Part shown: positions 35,765-48,170 of the stretch, piece by piece
How the letters are laid out: every line of letters begins with the position of its first letter
How positions within the stretch are numbered: the stretch's first letter is position 1
Source: Cladocopium goreaui
Lineage: Eukaryota; Sar; Dinophyceae; Suessiales; Symbiodiniaceae
Reading direction: 5' to 3'
Assembly: GCA_947184155.2 (NCBI GenBank)
Contig: CAMXCT020001093.1
Span: 81,040-145,039, forward strand
DNA: 64,000 nt
The notes under the pieces: model-generated
The model's input: only the letters and a program-made list of their open reading frames with translations
Told to the model about the DNA's origin: nothing
Database searches by the model: none
Made by a program: the position numbers and the translations under genes

Positions 35765-35910
35765 ATGCATGCCCAAGTTCCGACTTTCTCGGATGAGGCG
35801 CGCGCTGCTTTGGTTCCGGAGGGCGAAGGCCTAGACGGCAGGCGGGAACCCTCTCTTTGACCCAGCGGAGAGCGATAGCATTGCAGCCTGCAGCATGTAT
35901 TTGCAACAAG
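35765..35910. other. GC-rich exon-like patch, strand unresolved
   Basis: Open on plus (VPTFSDEARAALVPEGEG) and on minus (NAIALRWVKERVPACRLG). Flanked by TA microsatellites. It could be an exon or a fragment of another element. I cannot choose. Confidence 0.3.
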
Positions 35911-35959
35911 TTACAGATATGTATATATATATACATGCATATACTATATAATCATATTA

Positions 35960-36100
35960 GACATATACATACATGCATGTATGCATGCATGCATGCATGC
36001 ATGCATGCATACCTACCTACGTACATGCATACATACGTACGTACGTACATACATACATACATGCGTGCATGCATGCATACAGACATACATACATACATAT
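35960..36100. repeat. GCAT/CATA/GTAC tetranucleotide array
   Basis: Runs of ATGCATGC, then ACGTACGT and ACATACAT. Self-complementary blocks could form hairpins. TA microsatellites surround it (35645-35735, 36195-36220, 36700-36770). Confidence 0.9.
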
Positions 36101-36829
36101 TACCCATCTCGGGAATGTTGAAAGCTCTGCATGTTTGATGGTTATATGGGCTTACAATTGGGTCATTACAACCCATGATTAGTAGACAGGCAGATATAAC
36201 TATATATATATATATGTACAATACACATATTATATAACATATCCACTTGAATGTGCGCACGTCTCTACATTGACAGCATCGACAATTTAGATACATATAT
36301 TTTATTTATTCATGTATTTTCTGAAGATTCATTGATCTAGAATGATCCAGACCTATACATGTGCGTTCCTTCCCACATACATACACATATATGTGCTTAT
36401 GACATGCTTAGCATGACAAATCCACACGTAGATCATGTTGATGCACACAAGCCTGCCTGCTGTATATGTATACATATAGATATGTACACATACATTAAAA
36501 TTCAATGTAACTAGCAATTCATACTACTCTTGATCGACAGTTTTGACCCACAAAATCAAGGATTGACCATTCAACATATGGCTCATTTGGGGTCCAGGTA
36601 CACGTAATCATTCATGATTTCATGAGGTTTGTGTTTGTGTGTCTACACCGATGTTTGTGTGTCTACACAAATTTCCGTACAAAAGACATGTCATATATTT
36701 ATATGATATGTATATATATATATATACGTATATATATATATATATATACGTATATATATATATATAACATATTTATAGCACCCCCAGAACAGAACACTGA
36801 TAAAATCCCAAAAAATAACGGCCACGGTT

Positions 36830-36940
36830 GCGCAGCTTTCGCGGTCCACGGCCCTTGGCCTCGATCTACCTGGATCGACACTTCGTAGCTTGGCGACATG
36901 TCGGCGACAGGTCACCGAAAGCTACGGATTTTAAGGAACA
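36830..36940 (+). CDS. GC-rich exon-like island with internal inverted repeat
   Basis: Open frame SFRGPRPLASIYLDRHFVAW and RHVGDRSPKATDFKEH. The DNA also carries CGTAGCTT and AAGCTACG about 30 bp apart. No clear splice sites and no domain recognised. Confidence 0.3.
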
Positions 36941-37279
36941 TCCCAGCCATTCCCTTGGAGTTTTGATGTTTTTTTTTGACAATTCAAAATTTAGATATAA
37001 TAACTACATATATATATACAGTATATACAAAAGAATTCAACTTGTAACAGGCCGGAAACAAAATATTTAGCGAAATTAATGAGTGATATATGGGGAAATT
37101 ATGCTTAGCTTACCAATCTTATGGGGATGTAATGGAATGTGATGAGGATATAATTTGATGGTTTAAGCAGCAATCATGGGGATGTGTACCCAACAATTTG
37201 TGGGGATATAATTCGATAATTCGGATATTTTCAGGGGATATGATGAGGATATGATGTTTATATACGCATACATATTATA

Positions 37280-37371
37280 TTTGGTTGGTGGTTTGGAACA
37301 TTTTTTTTTCCATATATTGGGAATAATCATCCCAACTGACATTCAGAGGGGTAGGTATACCACCAACCAGT
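37280..37371. mobile_element. Family C MITE-like element
   Basis: TTGGTTGGTGGTTTGGAACA at the left and TACCACCAACCAGT at the right, with the shared interior GGGAATAATCATCCCAACTG. Confidence 0.8.
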
Positions 37372-38149
37372 AGAAGTACTATGATTCTTGGGTGAATTAC
37401 ATTCTCACAAGGAACATTATGATTAGTCACTGGATTTGAGGGAACCCTATGACAAACCCTTGCGAGCACTTTTACACGCATCAGTTGGTTGATGATTAAG
37501 CCATCATATATGGATATGTGTATGCACATTTGAGTAGCGTTTTACGTTTTTGTTGCTGAATGCAGAAAAGTAGATAAAGTGGGAACTCCACAAGACATAT
37601 TATGCCCCATTGTGTAGGCTCCCATGCAGACGGCGTAGGTTGCATAGGCATTGGCGTACATAGGCTCGTTTTAGCCTACACCGCGTAGGCTTTGTGTAGA
37701 CACTCGTTGGCAACAGCTTGAACTCATCATTTTGCCTTGGTTAGTTGGATATTTGTGCCTTCTGGTTCCAAAGCCTCATGCCAAAATTGAACACAAAAAG
37801 AAGATACCTCATGCAATGGCGTAGGCTCGGCGTAGACAGTTGCATAGGTTATATTATTACTGGTCATCGAAAGACACGGATAGAAAAAACATGAAAAAAC
37901 ACTACTCATTTAAATTTGTGTCCTGATGTTCTTGTATGCAATGGGGATACAAGGACATAAGACAATGGAATATATAGCCATGGTTGCAACATGTTGTAAC
38001 ATGTTGTAACCATTCGGGTATATATCCAAACATATGTGGGCTATTGCCATTGTTTTTACCCATTTCCCTCTGGTAATCAAACGTGGCAATGGATCATCCA
38101 CTACTTTAATTGCTATGATTTGAGTTCGATGTTTTTTCCAGGTGGGTCT

Positions 38150-38282
38150 ATTACCCTCCGGCAATGAAACATGGCAATTGAACATCCATCATTTATAGAT
38201 AAGTTTCCCATTGACACCTCCATTTATAGAGTGGATATAGTTCCAAGATTTCTCAGCTGGCCATGTTTGGTTGGAGGGTAAT
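38150..38282. mobile_element. Family B MITE-like element
   Basis: ATTACCCTCCGGCAATGAAA at the left, CATGTTTGGTTGGAGGGTAA at the right. A second left-type end (CCCTCTGGTAATCAAACGTG) at 38070 suggests a nested or tandem insertion. Confidence 0.65.
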
Positions 38283-38311
38283 AACCCCAGCTTGCACCCG
38301 CAAGATTCCAG

Positions 38312-38381
38312 CTGGACACTGGACACCGTTCGCAAAGGCCTTGTTGCGGCCAAAGCTCACATTCCGAAAGGCCCGAAGAAT
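38312..38381 (+). CDS. Exon-like island, 70 nt
   Basis: Acceptor CAAGATTCCAG, donor AAT|GTGGAC. After one base it reads WTLDTVRKGLVAAKAHIPKG and PKN, phase 2 to 0. It has the same length and phase as the island at 52304 but no sequence similarity. It immediately follows a family B element. Confidence 0.4.
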
Positions 38382-38389
38382 GTGGACAC

Positions 38390-38540
38390 TGAGGGGTCAA
38401 TTTAACCAGCAAAAACAATGATTTAAACATGGTTCAATCATGTGTAACCAGCAAAAAAGGTGATTCAACCAGTAAAGTGGTGATAGAACAAGCAAAATTA
38501 GCGATTAATAATCAACACCGGGTATTTGAATTTGACCAGC
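38390..38540. repeat. ACCAGCAAAAANGGTGATT repeats
   Basis: Four or five imperfect copies of AACCAGCAAAAA followed by GTGATTNAA. The same words recur at 47880-47930. Confidence 0.6.
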
Positions 38541-39640
38541 AACATAAGTAATTATGGTGCATATTATATATATACATGTATTATATATAATATATATGTA
38601 TATTATATATATATATTATGATACTACACGAAATAATATGAATGGATATCAACTGGGGAATTGAATCACAACTTCGCGTTATTTTCAATGAATAAACATC
38701 TTTGGAAAAGTCCCGGCTAACCATTGATAGGTTCAGGCCTTCGTGCCAGGCTGTGGATCATTGCCCACATTAATCCCTTTACCCTGATATTGAACAACCC
38801 TCAGAAACCATAGTTTAGTAAGGGATTTAGACATATTTGGGACCATTTATTGGGTGTTTAATTCATTGGGGGTCAGAAGGATTGAAGAATCTTTCCCTGT
38901 GAATCAAATGCTGGGTCTATTTGCTGACATTTGCGGTAAACCTTGTTTTTTGACGTCCGTATGCATTATTTGACGTCCGTAGCCAAAAATTGGCAACATT
39001 TGCGGGAACCATAAATGCAGTGAGCACGAGCGAAAAGTAACAGGGGCTGATATAAGATGAGGGGTCAATCCTGAAGAGATCACGGTTCATCACCTTTTGT
39101 CACGGTATTTCCGACAAATGTCATAATTTTAAGTGGCAAAAAGATGATTCGTCACGATTTGTCACGATTTTGAACTACAGTACATATGGCCATGATCAAC
39201 ACGCATGCGCATCTTCGAAACAAAGGATGTTTGCGTTTTTTCATCAATTTCCGACAAAATCAGTTGGATTTCCGACAGATTCCGACAAATGTCACCAAAA
39301 TCAAGCGTTAACGTAGATGTCGCTGTATTTTGACTACATTGCTATTTTTGATCTATATATGCCGACATCGATTCTCAGGGTTTGACAAGTTAGGGTTCTT
39401 GTAAAATTATAGAAATCGAAAGATAGAAAAGTACCTACAAAAATGTACTATCTGTTTTCGGGGTTACTACAGAATATGTATATATATTATGTATATTATT
39501 GTATATTTATGTGTATATTATAAATAAATAAAGAAATAAATAAATACATAAATAAATAAATAAATAAATAAATGATACATATATATATACATATATATAT
39601 ATACATGAATTAATTCATTCACAAAAAACTTTTACATTTT
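38541..39640. other. AT-rich stretch with short repeats, no gene
   Basis: Contains a duplicated TTTGACGTCCGTA word near 38955-38985, repeated TTTGTCACGATTT and TTTCCGACAAAT words (39080-39300), and an AAAT microsatellite at 39520-39572. No supported exon. Confidence 0.5.
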
Positions 39641-40443
39641 ATTCTTGACACGACCGGACCGGAGGTGGTATGTTTGCTGGCACAATTCCGAAGTTGCTCG
39701 ACGCGGATGTGGCGAAGGGGAATGGGAATGGGATGCTCATTCTCCTAGGGTCCTAGGGTTCAAAACATGTAGCCACTGCTTGGAGAATATGTCGGGTAAT
39801 CCATTTCTGAAGTTGGATAATTGTTGAAGTGGGAGAGGAACAACTTAGGTACAGTAACTCCCTTTGAACTAACTTCTGAATATTGCCGAAGTGCTTCACT
39901 CTTCCACTCTCCTTACTCCCCGGTGTCCTTTTCGGGTTGATCGATTGAGGGTTAACCCGTGAAATCCCCAGAAGGACATCATTGTTCTCAGCAGATTCTC
40001 AGCAGGAATTTGCTATCCAGCTGACAGTATGTGTCATAATCATAGTAGGAAATCCACCGCGAATTGGGCATTGGAGCTACACTGTCTGGAAAAAAACGCC
40101 GGACCATGAGATTGGTTTGATGCTAAGCGTTGGTTTTTTGGGGCCTTATCTTTGCGCTATACCCATGACCCCAGCGATCTTATTGCATGGAACCGCAGGT
40201 GTTTCCAAATGTGAAGAGTATGTGTTTCCTTTCAATCCCTGATTAGGCTCATTATTTGGGCAATCATATGCAATCATATTTTGTGTTGGACAACACCCCC
40301 ATGTTTTGCATGCATGCATCCCCATGTTTTCCTGTTTATTGGTCAGTCAGTATCCAAACATTCCAAATTTTGTTCAAGATCCACGTGGCTCACATGATTC
40401 CTCGTCCTACCAGGGCATTTCCTTGGACACGTAAGGCCTGAAG

Positions 40444-40517
40444 GGTCGCTCCGACGAGCAGAAGCTGATCTTGGCTTCTTGGCGACCAAATGCTATGGCT
40501 CAGCATGCAAAAGCGGG
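40444..40517 (+). CDS. Exon-like island
   Basis: Reads GRSDEQKLILASWRPNAMAQ then HAKA between AAG and GG|GTGCTC. GC-rich, 74 nt, phase 0 to 2. Product unknown. Confidence 0.4.
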
Positions 40518-40593
40518 GTGCTCATGCGACTGAAACATGGCCGTGTCAACGTGGTATCAGTCACAGCCACCGAAATCCCAAATGCACGTCCAG

Positions 40594-40662
40594 GACGCGC
40601 TGTCCAGTGACTTCAGCTTGGAATATGACTTTCTGTCCATCATCTGCGAGGACCAAACAGGG
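40594..40662 (+). CDS. Exon-like island
   Basis: After acceptor CACGTCCAG it reads DALSSDFSLEYDFLSIICE, with acidic and hydrophobic alternation. The donor is unclear (possibly GAG|GACC), and a stop follows at about 40675. Unknown function. Confidence 0.4.
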
Positions 40663-40886
40663 GGGAATTTTTCATGATAGTACGGTTGAGAGTAGTATAA
40701 TATAGTTTAATGGCAATACGTAATAATGATCTATAAATATCGATAGCAGAGTCAGACAACAACCTGAGCAGTGTTCAGTTGGCCTTTGTTGATTCTGCAT
40801 TGAGTTATACACTATTCTATCCTCTATATATTTCAATCATCACCATGACTGAAAAAAAATGTCATGCCTGGTGCTTCGACATCCAG

Positions 40887-40939
40887 GACTCCTTCAACAG
40901 CATCGACACTTTGTGCCTCCTTGTCGCGGGCGTTGCGAG
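40887..40939 (+). CDS. Exon-like island, leucine-rich
   Basis: Acceptor GACATCCAG, donor GCGAG|GTGGGG, reading DSFNSIDTLCLLVAGVA, phase 0 to 2. It may be part of an LRR, but too short to be sure. Followed by GGGAAATCATAGGAAAATA-type short repeats (40990-41110). Confidence 0.4.
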
Positions 40940-41308
40940 GTGGGGAGATGGGGACTGGATCATCCGTGAAGGAAATGGAGGTTTCATGCAAAAATCAAAA
41001 GAAGTCATAGGAAAATATAGGGAAAACACAGGGAAATCATAGGAAAATAGGGGGAATGGGGAAATCATGAAGGAACATATGGGGAAATCACAGGAAAATA
41101 TGGGGAACACATAGGAAAAAGTCCACTATAAATGGAGGTTCATAGCTGGGACAAGTATCAAACGAAAGGATGGATTTCCAGCCACGGTAAATTGAATCAA
41201 TTGGGGAATTCATCATGATTCAACCGAATTATGGTTGAGACAATTATATAGTGAATTATCGTTGATCAATAATTAGTCAATTGTGCTCGATATTGTTGAT
41301 ATTGTTGA

Positions 41309-41416
41309 TACCCTCCAGTAAACTAACGTAACTATGGAAAATCACCATGCTATTAATGGGAAAATCCACTATTAATGGCCATTTTCAATAGCTATGTTAG
41401 TCATTACCAGAGGGTA
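41309..41416. mobile_element. Family A MITE-like hairpin
   Basis: TACCCTCCAGTAAACTAACG and ACTATGGAAAATCACCAT pair with ATTTTCAATAGCTATGTTAG and TTACCAGAGGGTA. Confidence 0.85.
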
Positions 41417-41594
41417 TATTTGGGGATTGAAGCCGACTATAGACACCGGACGATTCGTCCTTAAGCCCAGCGACGTTGGAACCGAGCGTTGTTGGTTGGA
41501 AGCCGGTTGAGTCCCCAGGAGTATCCTTGGAGTGCCATTTTGGGAGGTTAGTACACTGTATGGGTCACTGTATACTCGGGAGCATTCCCGGATG

Positions 41595-41785
41595 TTTTAT
41601 GTATATATAATTCTATATATCTATATATATATAATATATAATATATATATAATATAATATATAATATATGATATATAATATATAATATATAATATATAAT
41701 ATATAATATATTATATATTATATATAATATAATATATATAATATATATAATATATATAATATATTATATATATTATATATAATAT
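41595..41785. repeat. ATAT/TATAATA array
   Basis: Almost pure A/T with a roughly 7 bp ATATAAT period and inverted halves near 41710-41720. A similar array lies at 47460-47640. Confidence 0.9.
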
Positions 41786-41973
41786 GTTTGCATTTTTGCC
41801 GTTGATCCTGTAGTAGTGCATTTCTTCACCATTTGTTTCTGGGAGGAAGTTGCCTCATGAAGGGAAACAGTTGACTTTTTCTGGCGGATTTGTAGCCATA
41901 CAATTATATGTGCCTTGCCTTTTTCGGATCAGATGGGATTGCCATTTATCCCACGAAAACGAAAGGTTTGTAG

Positions 41974-42086
41974 AGGATCAACCAGCACGATCTGATGCTC
42001 AAACTGGCATCTCAACGACGTCGCGAAGCCTTTTTTGGCAGGTCGCAAGTGCGTTTGTTTCTCGTCGGGGGGCCTGGCGGGACCCA
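41974..42086 (+). CDS. Exon-like island with P-loop-like segment
   Basis: After acceptor GTTTGTAG it reads RINQHDLMLKLASQRRREAF then FGRSQVRLFLVGGPGGT, before A|GTGGCT. RLFLxGGPGGT resembles the strand and loop start of Pif1/Helitron-type helicase Walker A motifs, which continue GKS/GKT. Here the following codon begins CA, so the lysine cannot follow directly. Either the donor differs, the motif is decayed, or the likeness is chance. Confidence 0.35.
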
Positions 42087-42467
42087 GTGGCTGTCAACTG
42101 GGGTATAGCTACATATATCGCATATGATGGATCATTATGGTATGGCAATTAATATGGTTTCTCACTTCTTACTACCTGGATCACCTGGGTCCGGTCCTGC
42201 ATAGTGAGAAAATCGACGGGTGAGGGTAAAGGCACCATCATTTGTTTGGTGCATTCCAAGATCGTATGCTTTCACCAAAAGACAGAAAATAACGACTATT
42301 TGGATGGTAAGTTACTTTCTATCTTTCTTTTGGCCCAGTATTGCTGGTATGTCCGGGCCGGTATGTCTATAAAGGATGGACATCTATTTTCGGCACTTGA
42401 ATCCCATGTCAGAACTCACTCCTTGTTGAGTCTTGGTTCCCAACTTTGCTGGGTTAAGAATTCAATA

Positions 42468-42582
42468 TACCCTCTGGTTATTTAACATAGCTATGGAAAA
42501 CCACCATTCTTAATAGGACAATACAGGTAAATCATCGATAAATCGACCATTTTCTATAGCTATGTTAAATAACTAGAGGGTA
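42468..42582. mobile_element. Family A MITE-like hairpin
   Basis: CCCTCTGGTTATTTAACATA with GCTATGGAAAACCACCATT, against ATTTTCTATAGCTATGTTAA and ATAACTAGAGGGTA. Confidence 0.85.
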
Positions 42583-43330
42583 CTTATTTTGGATAAAGAA
42601 CAATACTACATTGAGTATTATATAAGTTGATCTCACTCATATTCAATATAGTTTGAATTTATTTCCGGACATGACAGTTTGTAAAATATTCCTCGATTTA
42701 GAGTATTCGATGATTTATGATGATTTGATATTTTAGATAAACAACATGTTAAAAATAATTGAATATAATGAAGAACCATAGTCAATATGTTGAACATATT
42801 TAATCTGTAATTACTTCTGGAAAATGGACATCTGTCATGCTGTCTTTATCTAATGTATTTGATATATTTTGATAATATTCAATATATTTTATGTTTCAAA
42901 TACAGACATATATTAAATATATTTAGATTTCTCAAATCAATTCAATAGCTTAATATATGTGAAATCTTTCCAGTGCTCGCAAAAAAAAAAACATCGCATA
43001 GACCGAACTATTCCCTCGTACCCCCCAGCACCCCGCGCAATCATATTGGTGTTTAAGAACCTTATGAAACCTTAATAATTGATAAATATGGTGAGTTAAC
43101 GCTCTTTTCTTATGACATCCAATACAGATAAGGTTTAGTTAGTAAGTGTAATAACTAACTGATTATTGCCCCCAACGTCTCCATAATTTTGGGCCAATCT
43201 CCTTGAATAGGGGATCACTAAACCTTGTTGAGATTTATTAAGGATTGTAATAACCTCTATATCAATCAATTACTAACCCCAAAAAATCCCTATTAAGCCC
43301 AATCAAACCTGTGATTTTTGAATCTCCCAC
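42583..43330. other. AT-rich stretch, no gene
   Basis: ATATTT-rich and of low GC, without splice-bounded GC islands. I see nothing that can be named until the microexon at 43340. Confidence 0.5.
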
Positions 43331-43339
43331 TCCTGCCAG

Positions 43340-43378
43340 ACCCTGACTCACCTGCCACGGCTGCGGGAGTACATCAAG
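43340..43378 (+). CDS. Microexon, LRR-like, 39 nt
   Basis: Acceptor CACTCCTGCCAG, donor AAG|GTGGAT, phase 0/0, encoding TLTHLPRLREYIK. The LxxLPxLREY pattern fits the junction part of an LRR, as in the 27 nt microexon at 22640. Attribution to the same gene is inference. Confidence 0.45.
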
Positions 43379-43691
43379 GTGGATGGTGAAAGCAACCTGT
43401 GCTGTTGGCAGACAAGATACATCCATGATCATCCATGGATATGTTCACAAAAAGTTGTGATTTAACCATGAACAATGACGATTTGACCAAGAGAAAACAT
43501 GGGCTATCAAGAATTGGAACTAAACATTCAAAATTCTGAATGCTGAAGAATAGACGTCTGGTTGATTTTTTGGACCGGGAAAAAACCCACCAGTGATACG
43601 TCATTTGCTGCCAAAGATGGCGGTGAGTTGAATCCAAGATGGCGATTCTTCATCCTTACTGGATCTGGTCCAATTGGGAAAAAAACCACAT

Positions 43692-43811
43692 GTATCTGGG
43701 TGAATTATAACGACCTCACTGCGACCTCACTGGGAATCATGGTTAATAAGGGGAATCATCCCCAAATGGCCTTAATTCAGGTTGGTGAAATATTATAATT
43801 TACCCAGATAT
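43692..43811. mobile_element. MITE-like element, family D
   Basis: ATCTGGGTGAATTATAA at the left and TTATAATTTACCCAGATA at the right. The interior has CGACCTCACTGCGACCTCAC, GGGGAATCATCCCCAAATGG and CCTTAATTCAGGTTGGTGAA. It is nearly identical to 56011-56127 and related to 24826-24960, 51204-51305 and 58780-58856. Confidence 0.85.
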
Positions 43812-43879
43812 ATGTATATAATTATATGAGCCACTGCAAAAACCCCGGCAATACTACCTATGTATTGGACGGACATTGG

Positions 43880-44110
43880 TTTATAGAAATTGATGGAAAT
43901 TGTTACAAACACACGGTAAGCGATGGGATCTTCCCAAATTAGCGATACCCAAACTGGACGTTGATGTATGTGAATTATATATATAAATGTAGCAGTTTCC
44001 TGCAAGCGATACCCCCCAAGGTTACCGTATATCATTATTGTACAGACATGTGGTAAGCGATGGGACCTTCCCAAATTTGTGGATGTCCTTTCCGTGAACC
44101 TAGGGTTTTC
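43880..44110. repeat. Duplicated ACATG(T)GGTAAGCGATGGGA segment
   Basis: GTAAGCGATGGGATCTTCCCAAATT at 43916 recurs as GTAAGCGATGGGACCTTCCCAAATT at 44053, joined by TA-rich sequence. Probably related short elements or a local duplication. Confidence 0.6.
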
Positions 44111-44934
44111 GAGATTGCTCATATATGTATATATATATACATTTATATACATTTATATGCATTTATATACTATGTAATTTCTGACATGAATTCCTGTAGC
44201 ATGGCCGTAAATTGGGGTATCCCCCATGCGACCCCTACGTGGATTTCGCCCAGAAATATGTGGGTTGTGAATGGATCAAAATCCTGGGTATGCCAAAAAG
44301 TGAACAGAATATAACAGAATAAAGGCCTGTTCCGAGATTCCCCACAATTTCACGCTCCAACCTACGATAGGTCCGATAGGTCAATGGTTGCTGATGCTGA
44401 CAGGAAGTCGGTTCATTCACTGTAGGTGATTTCTGTTTTTTTTACCCAAAACGTATCTGGCATCACGTGACATTGCAAACTGTTGGGCGCAGGTCTACAA
44501 ACGCTGCGAAAGGCCTGGTTTTTTGTTGATGATTTTCCCACCGAACTAACCTCCATAAAAAGTTCGGGTATTTCCCACGTTTGAAAACACTTGGAATTTT
44601 GCAGCACCAAATATGAAGGTCTAAACCACCATTGTTATATCCATTTAGTTCGGGGAACCTGTCCACCTCAGCAGTTTCAAGAGTTAATCTACAGAAATGG
44701 AAGGATCAAGTTGCTTTATGTGAAGGATGAACGTATATAAATTCGAAAACCACGAACGACATGGGTTGCATACTGTGCTCTGCAAAGTATACCTAATATT
44801 TGGTCAGTTTATAGTGTAGTAAATCCGATGTTGGACATGGTGAGTCATTGGCGTTGTATTTCGATTTGGGGCGTTGTTCTTTGAGTAAGCCATAGTAAAA
44901 TTCCCTTATTGGTATGCACGTCTATATACATAAT

Positions 44935-45235
44935 GTAATGTTATGTTATGTTTTGTACTGTACTGTGATGTAATTTAATGCACTGCAATGTAATGTAATG
45001 CATGTATGCCATTGCATTGCTATATAAAACTAGTTGTTACATTATGTATGTGATGTATGTGATGTATGTAATGTAATGTAATGTAATGTAATGTAATGGT
45101 ATGGTATGGTATATGGTGTATGGTATGGTATGGTATGGTATGGTATGGTATGTATGGTAATGTAATGTAATGTAATTCAATGTAATGTCATGTCATGTAA
45201 TGTAATGTAATGTATGTATGTGTACATATATATGT
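44935..45235. repeat. ATGTA / ATGGT pentanucleotide arrays
   Basis: Runs of TAATG and TATGG switch into each other (45060-45220), with diverged copies from 44935. Confidence 0.9.
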
Positions 45236-45458
45236 ATATATATATATATGTATTTATGTTGATTTTATGAATATATAACATACTTTGATATGATTATATA
45301 TATACAGTATATATATAATGAGTCACGCATATATGTATTTGCTATAGGTATAAATACATGCATACATATATTATATATTTACACACATGTATATTACACA
45401 CATGACATCATATATACATACACATAATTGACAAGTATGAGGATATTCAATATTCAAG

Positions 45459-45541
45459 GATAAGCCGCTCCAGCTGGCTCGAAAAGCCAGGCTCTTCGTG
45501 TTCAACGCAGACAGTCCTACAGGGTCGGAGTTGAGCGATGG
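45459..45541 (+). CDS. Exon-like island
   Basis: Acceptor TATTCAAG, reading DKPLQLARKARLFVFNADSP and TGSELSDG before GTGGGG, phase 0 to 2. The next island (46464) starts with one base, so the two splice in frame. Unknown function. Confidence 0.45.
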
Positions 45542-46463
45542 GTGGGGCGATGATGGGTGGCGAATGTGCGTATGATACGTATAACTATGTTTTTTTTGCA
45601 TATAACTCTATACTTATATGATTGTATGTGTATATTATTATATGCATGATTATATATTATTGATACTTGATTATGAATGCATGATCCTCGCGATGAAATT
45701 GACATGTAACGCATGAACAGTTTGTATTTGGAATGATATACCTTGGGTACACATATGGTGGGTAAATACATGTAAATACTGCTTGTATGTAAGGATGGGA
45801 GAGGACCCAACATGTTTGATCAGTGATCTCTGTGATCATAAGTCCACGCTTTCCCTTCTGACATAGCCATTCTGGCTTCCATTATATATATAATTATATA
45901 TATACATGCCTTTTCCTACCTCTCATTTCATTATTTTTATACAGCCACCACTGAAGAGCAACTTGGACTGATGTCTTCAGCAACACAGAAAACATTTGTT
46001 ACTATCCCGCATTTTGTTGTCGCACACACCTTACACCCATTTTTTACGTGGCTGTATCAAACACTATTTACGCTGCTCAACTTCCCATTGTTGGTTGTTG
46101 TTGAAAGCCGTTTTTTTCTTGTTTACAGTCAATAGCTGCACCCCATAGTTTTGATTTGTTGACATCTCCCCATGTTTAACCCATGTCTTTTTCTTCAACC
46201 CCCATGTTTTGATTATGTAGAAGTCAAAACCATGACTTTGCCTCGTGAATTTCCCTACATGTGTTGGTTCAAAACCATCCTTTTGAACTTGTTTGGTAGC
46301 TTCAACCCCCCATGTTTTCAAAGATGAACCCCCATAGTTTTTGTTTTGTTCAAACATGTCCCCATCTTTATCCATATTTGGGGTCGGTTCATCTCATCGT
46401 TTCACATATGTTTCCATAGTTTTCTTCCATGCCATGAATTGGCCGCTGTTGGGCTCCTATCAG

Positions 46464-46552
46464 GCGTTACTCTTTGGACCTCCGTAGCCCCACAGACTAT
46501 GCTGTGGCAGAGATGTTGAAGATGTCCTTTGGCCCTGAACCTGCTCCAAACT
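46464..46552 (+). CDS. Exon-like island
   Basis: Acceptor GGCTCCTATCAG. One base completes a glycine codon with the previous island, then RYSLDLRSPTDYAVAEMLKM and SFGPEPAPN, donor CT|GTGGGG, phase 1 end. Product unknown. Confidence 0.45.
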
Positions 46553-47765
46553 GTGGGGAGAATGGAAACTCTGGCCACGTTTGGGGTGTAATTTTACCAT
46601 ATGGTGATGGGTCAAAAACCCTTTGTTTCTCACATTTGGAGGGGTACATTCAGAAATTCCAGCTATTTTGGTGTGAACAGGAGGGGATTTAATTTTGTTT
46701 TGACAAAAATAGCAATAGTTTACCAAAATCCCTACCATGTGGGTACCAATGGAGTGCTGGGTCAGCAAAGTCGGGCGTGACTGTGAAAATCAATCCCCCG
46801 TTTGAAAAAGCTTTAGGGGGTACACCTTGGTTCATGTATAGATTAGCAGGTGACTAGTGGCTAGGAATATACTCATCAGCAATAGAGGCAAGGGATTGCT
46901 TGGGTTTGTCTGAAAACAAGGTGCCCAGAAAGCGTCCCATGGTTTAGAAAAACAGTGCCTCTTTCCAAAGGAAGAGATGGCCATAAATTGGAACCAGTAC
47001 ATATACCTCATATCAGCACAAACTGGTGTGTGTCTACAATTTGTTTCAATCAACCGGCGAAGGGTAGGCTAATCAACCATGCAGAATAAACAGATGCATA
47101 TGGCTTTGTCGGAATTTAGGGTACAGTACCCCCAAAATCCAATGGTTGAGTTGAACAGAAATACATTCCGGGACCGACAAGGACCCAAGGCGCATTTTGA
47201 TGCATTTACAGTAAACTTTTCAGATTCTGAAAGCCATATGTGAGTCGTTTCTAAAATCCGCCGTGGTGTGGCTGTGGTGGGGATGGAGGCAGGGGGGTGA
47301 TAGTTATTGCATCTGAGCCTCCGCATCTTGAGATTGTGCATCACTTGGTGCAAATGGAGCGGCAAATGGCATGTCAAAATGGAATAATTTTGGGAAGGTT
47401 GGGGGGGGAAGCTTTGGGGGGAGGGCCATGGAGCCAAGGACCAGGTTATCTATATGATATCATTACAATATAGATTGATCTATATATATATATATAATGT
47501 ATAATATATATATGTGTATATATACACATACATAATGTATAATATATAATATAGATTAATATATATATATAATGTATAATATATGATATATGATAATATA
47601 TATAGTATAATATAATAATATATATACTATGGAACCGTTATATCTAATTGTTGTTATTCGTACGTATTATGTATATATGTCTAATACTATTATGACTGGT
47701 CATATATATATATAGATTAATACATAATATACATAATTCTGTATCGATCTGATCGAAACTGCCAG

Positions 47766-47847
47766 GTTGGATGCCTGGGAAACCTCCGTGGCGCGGAAGC
47801 AGAACCTGGAAGATCGATCGCAGCTCGGGGGGCCCAGCATCTGGAAG
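47766..47847 (+). CDS. Exon-like island, three open frames
   Basis: Between ACTGCCAG and GGAAG|GTCCAG. Phase from the previous island predicts WMPGKPPWRGSRTWKIDRSS. The other frames (VGCLGNLRGAEAEPG..., LDAWETSVARKQNLED...) are also free of stops, so coding is likely but the frame is not proven. Confidence 0.35.
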
Positions 47848-48060
47848 GTCCAGTGGTTGACCAACAAACGTGGCGAGTTCATCAGCAAAAATGGTGATTT
47901 AAGCAACAAAAAATGGTGATTTACGAAGGACACATTGAACTTAAAATTTTTAATGAGCAAAGAATCTCTGAGCCTTTAATTTGTGGGTACTGCCATCCTA
48001 GATGATGGAGAAGATAGATTGTGATGTGTGTGAACCAATTAATTAGGATTAATTAGGTGA

Positions 48061-48170
48061 TTTACCTGCCAGTAAACTCACATAGACATGGAACGTCCAC
48101 CATGTAGATGGTTTCCGAACGGGAAACCCACGGATATTCATAGCAATCCTACGTTTACTGGAGGGTTACC
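48061..48170. mobile_element. Diverged family A MITE-like element
   Basis: TTACCTGCCAGTAAACTCAC and ATAGACATGGAACGTCCACC against TAGCAATCCTACGTTTACTG and GAGGGTTACC. Confidence 0.55.

Noticed and set aside
38980..39000. TCCGTAGCCA, resembling the start of a dinoflagellate spliced leader
   Set aside because: Only about ten bases agree, and the rest (AAAAATTGGC) departs from the conserved sequence. No donor context.
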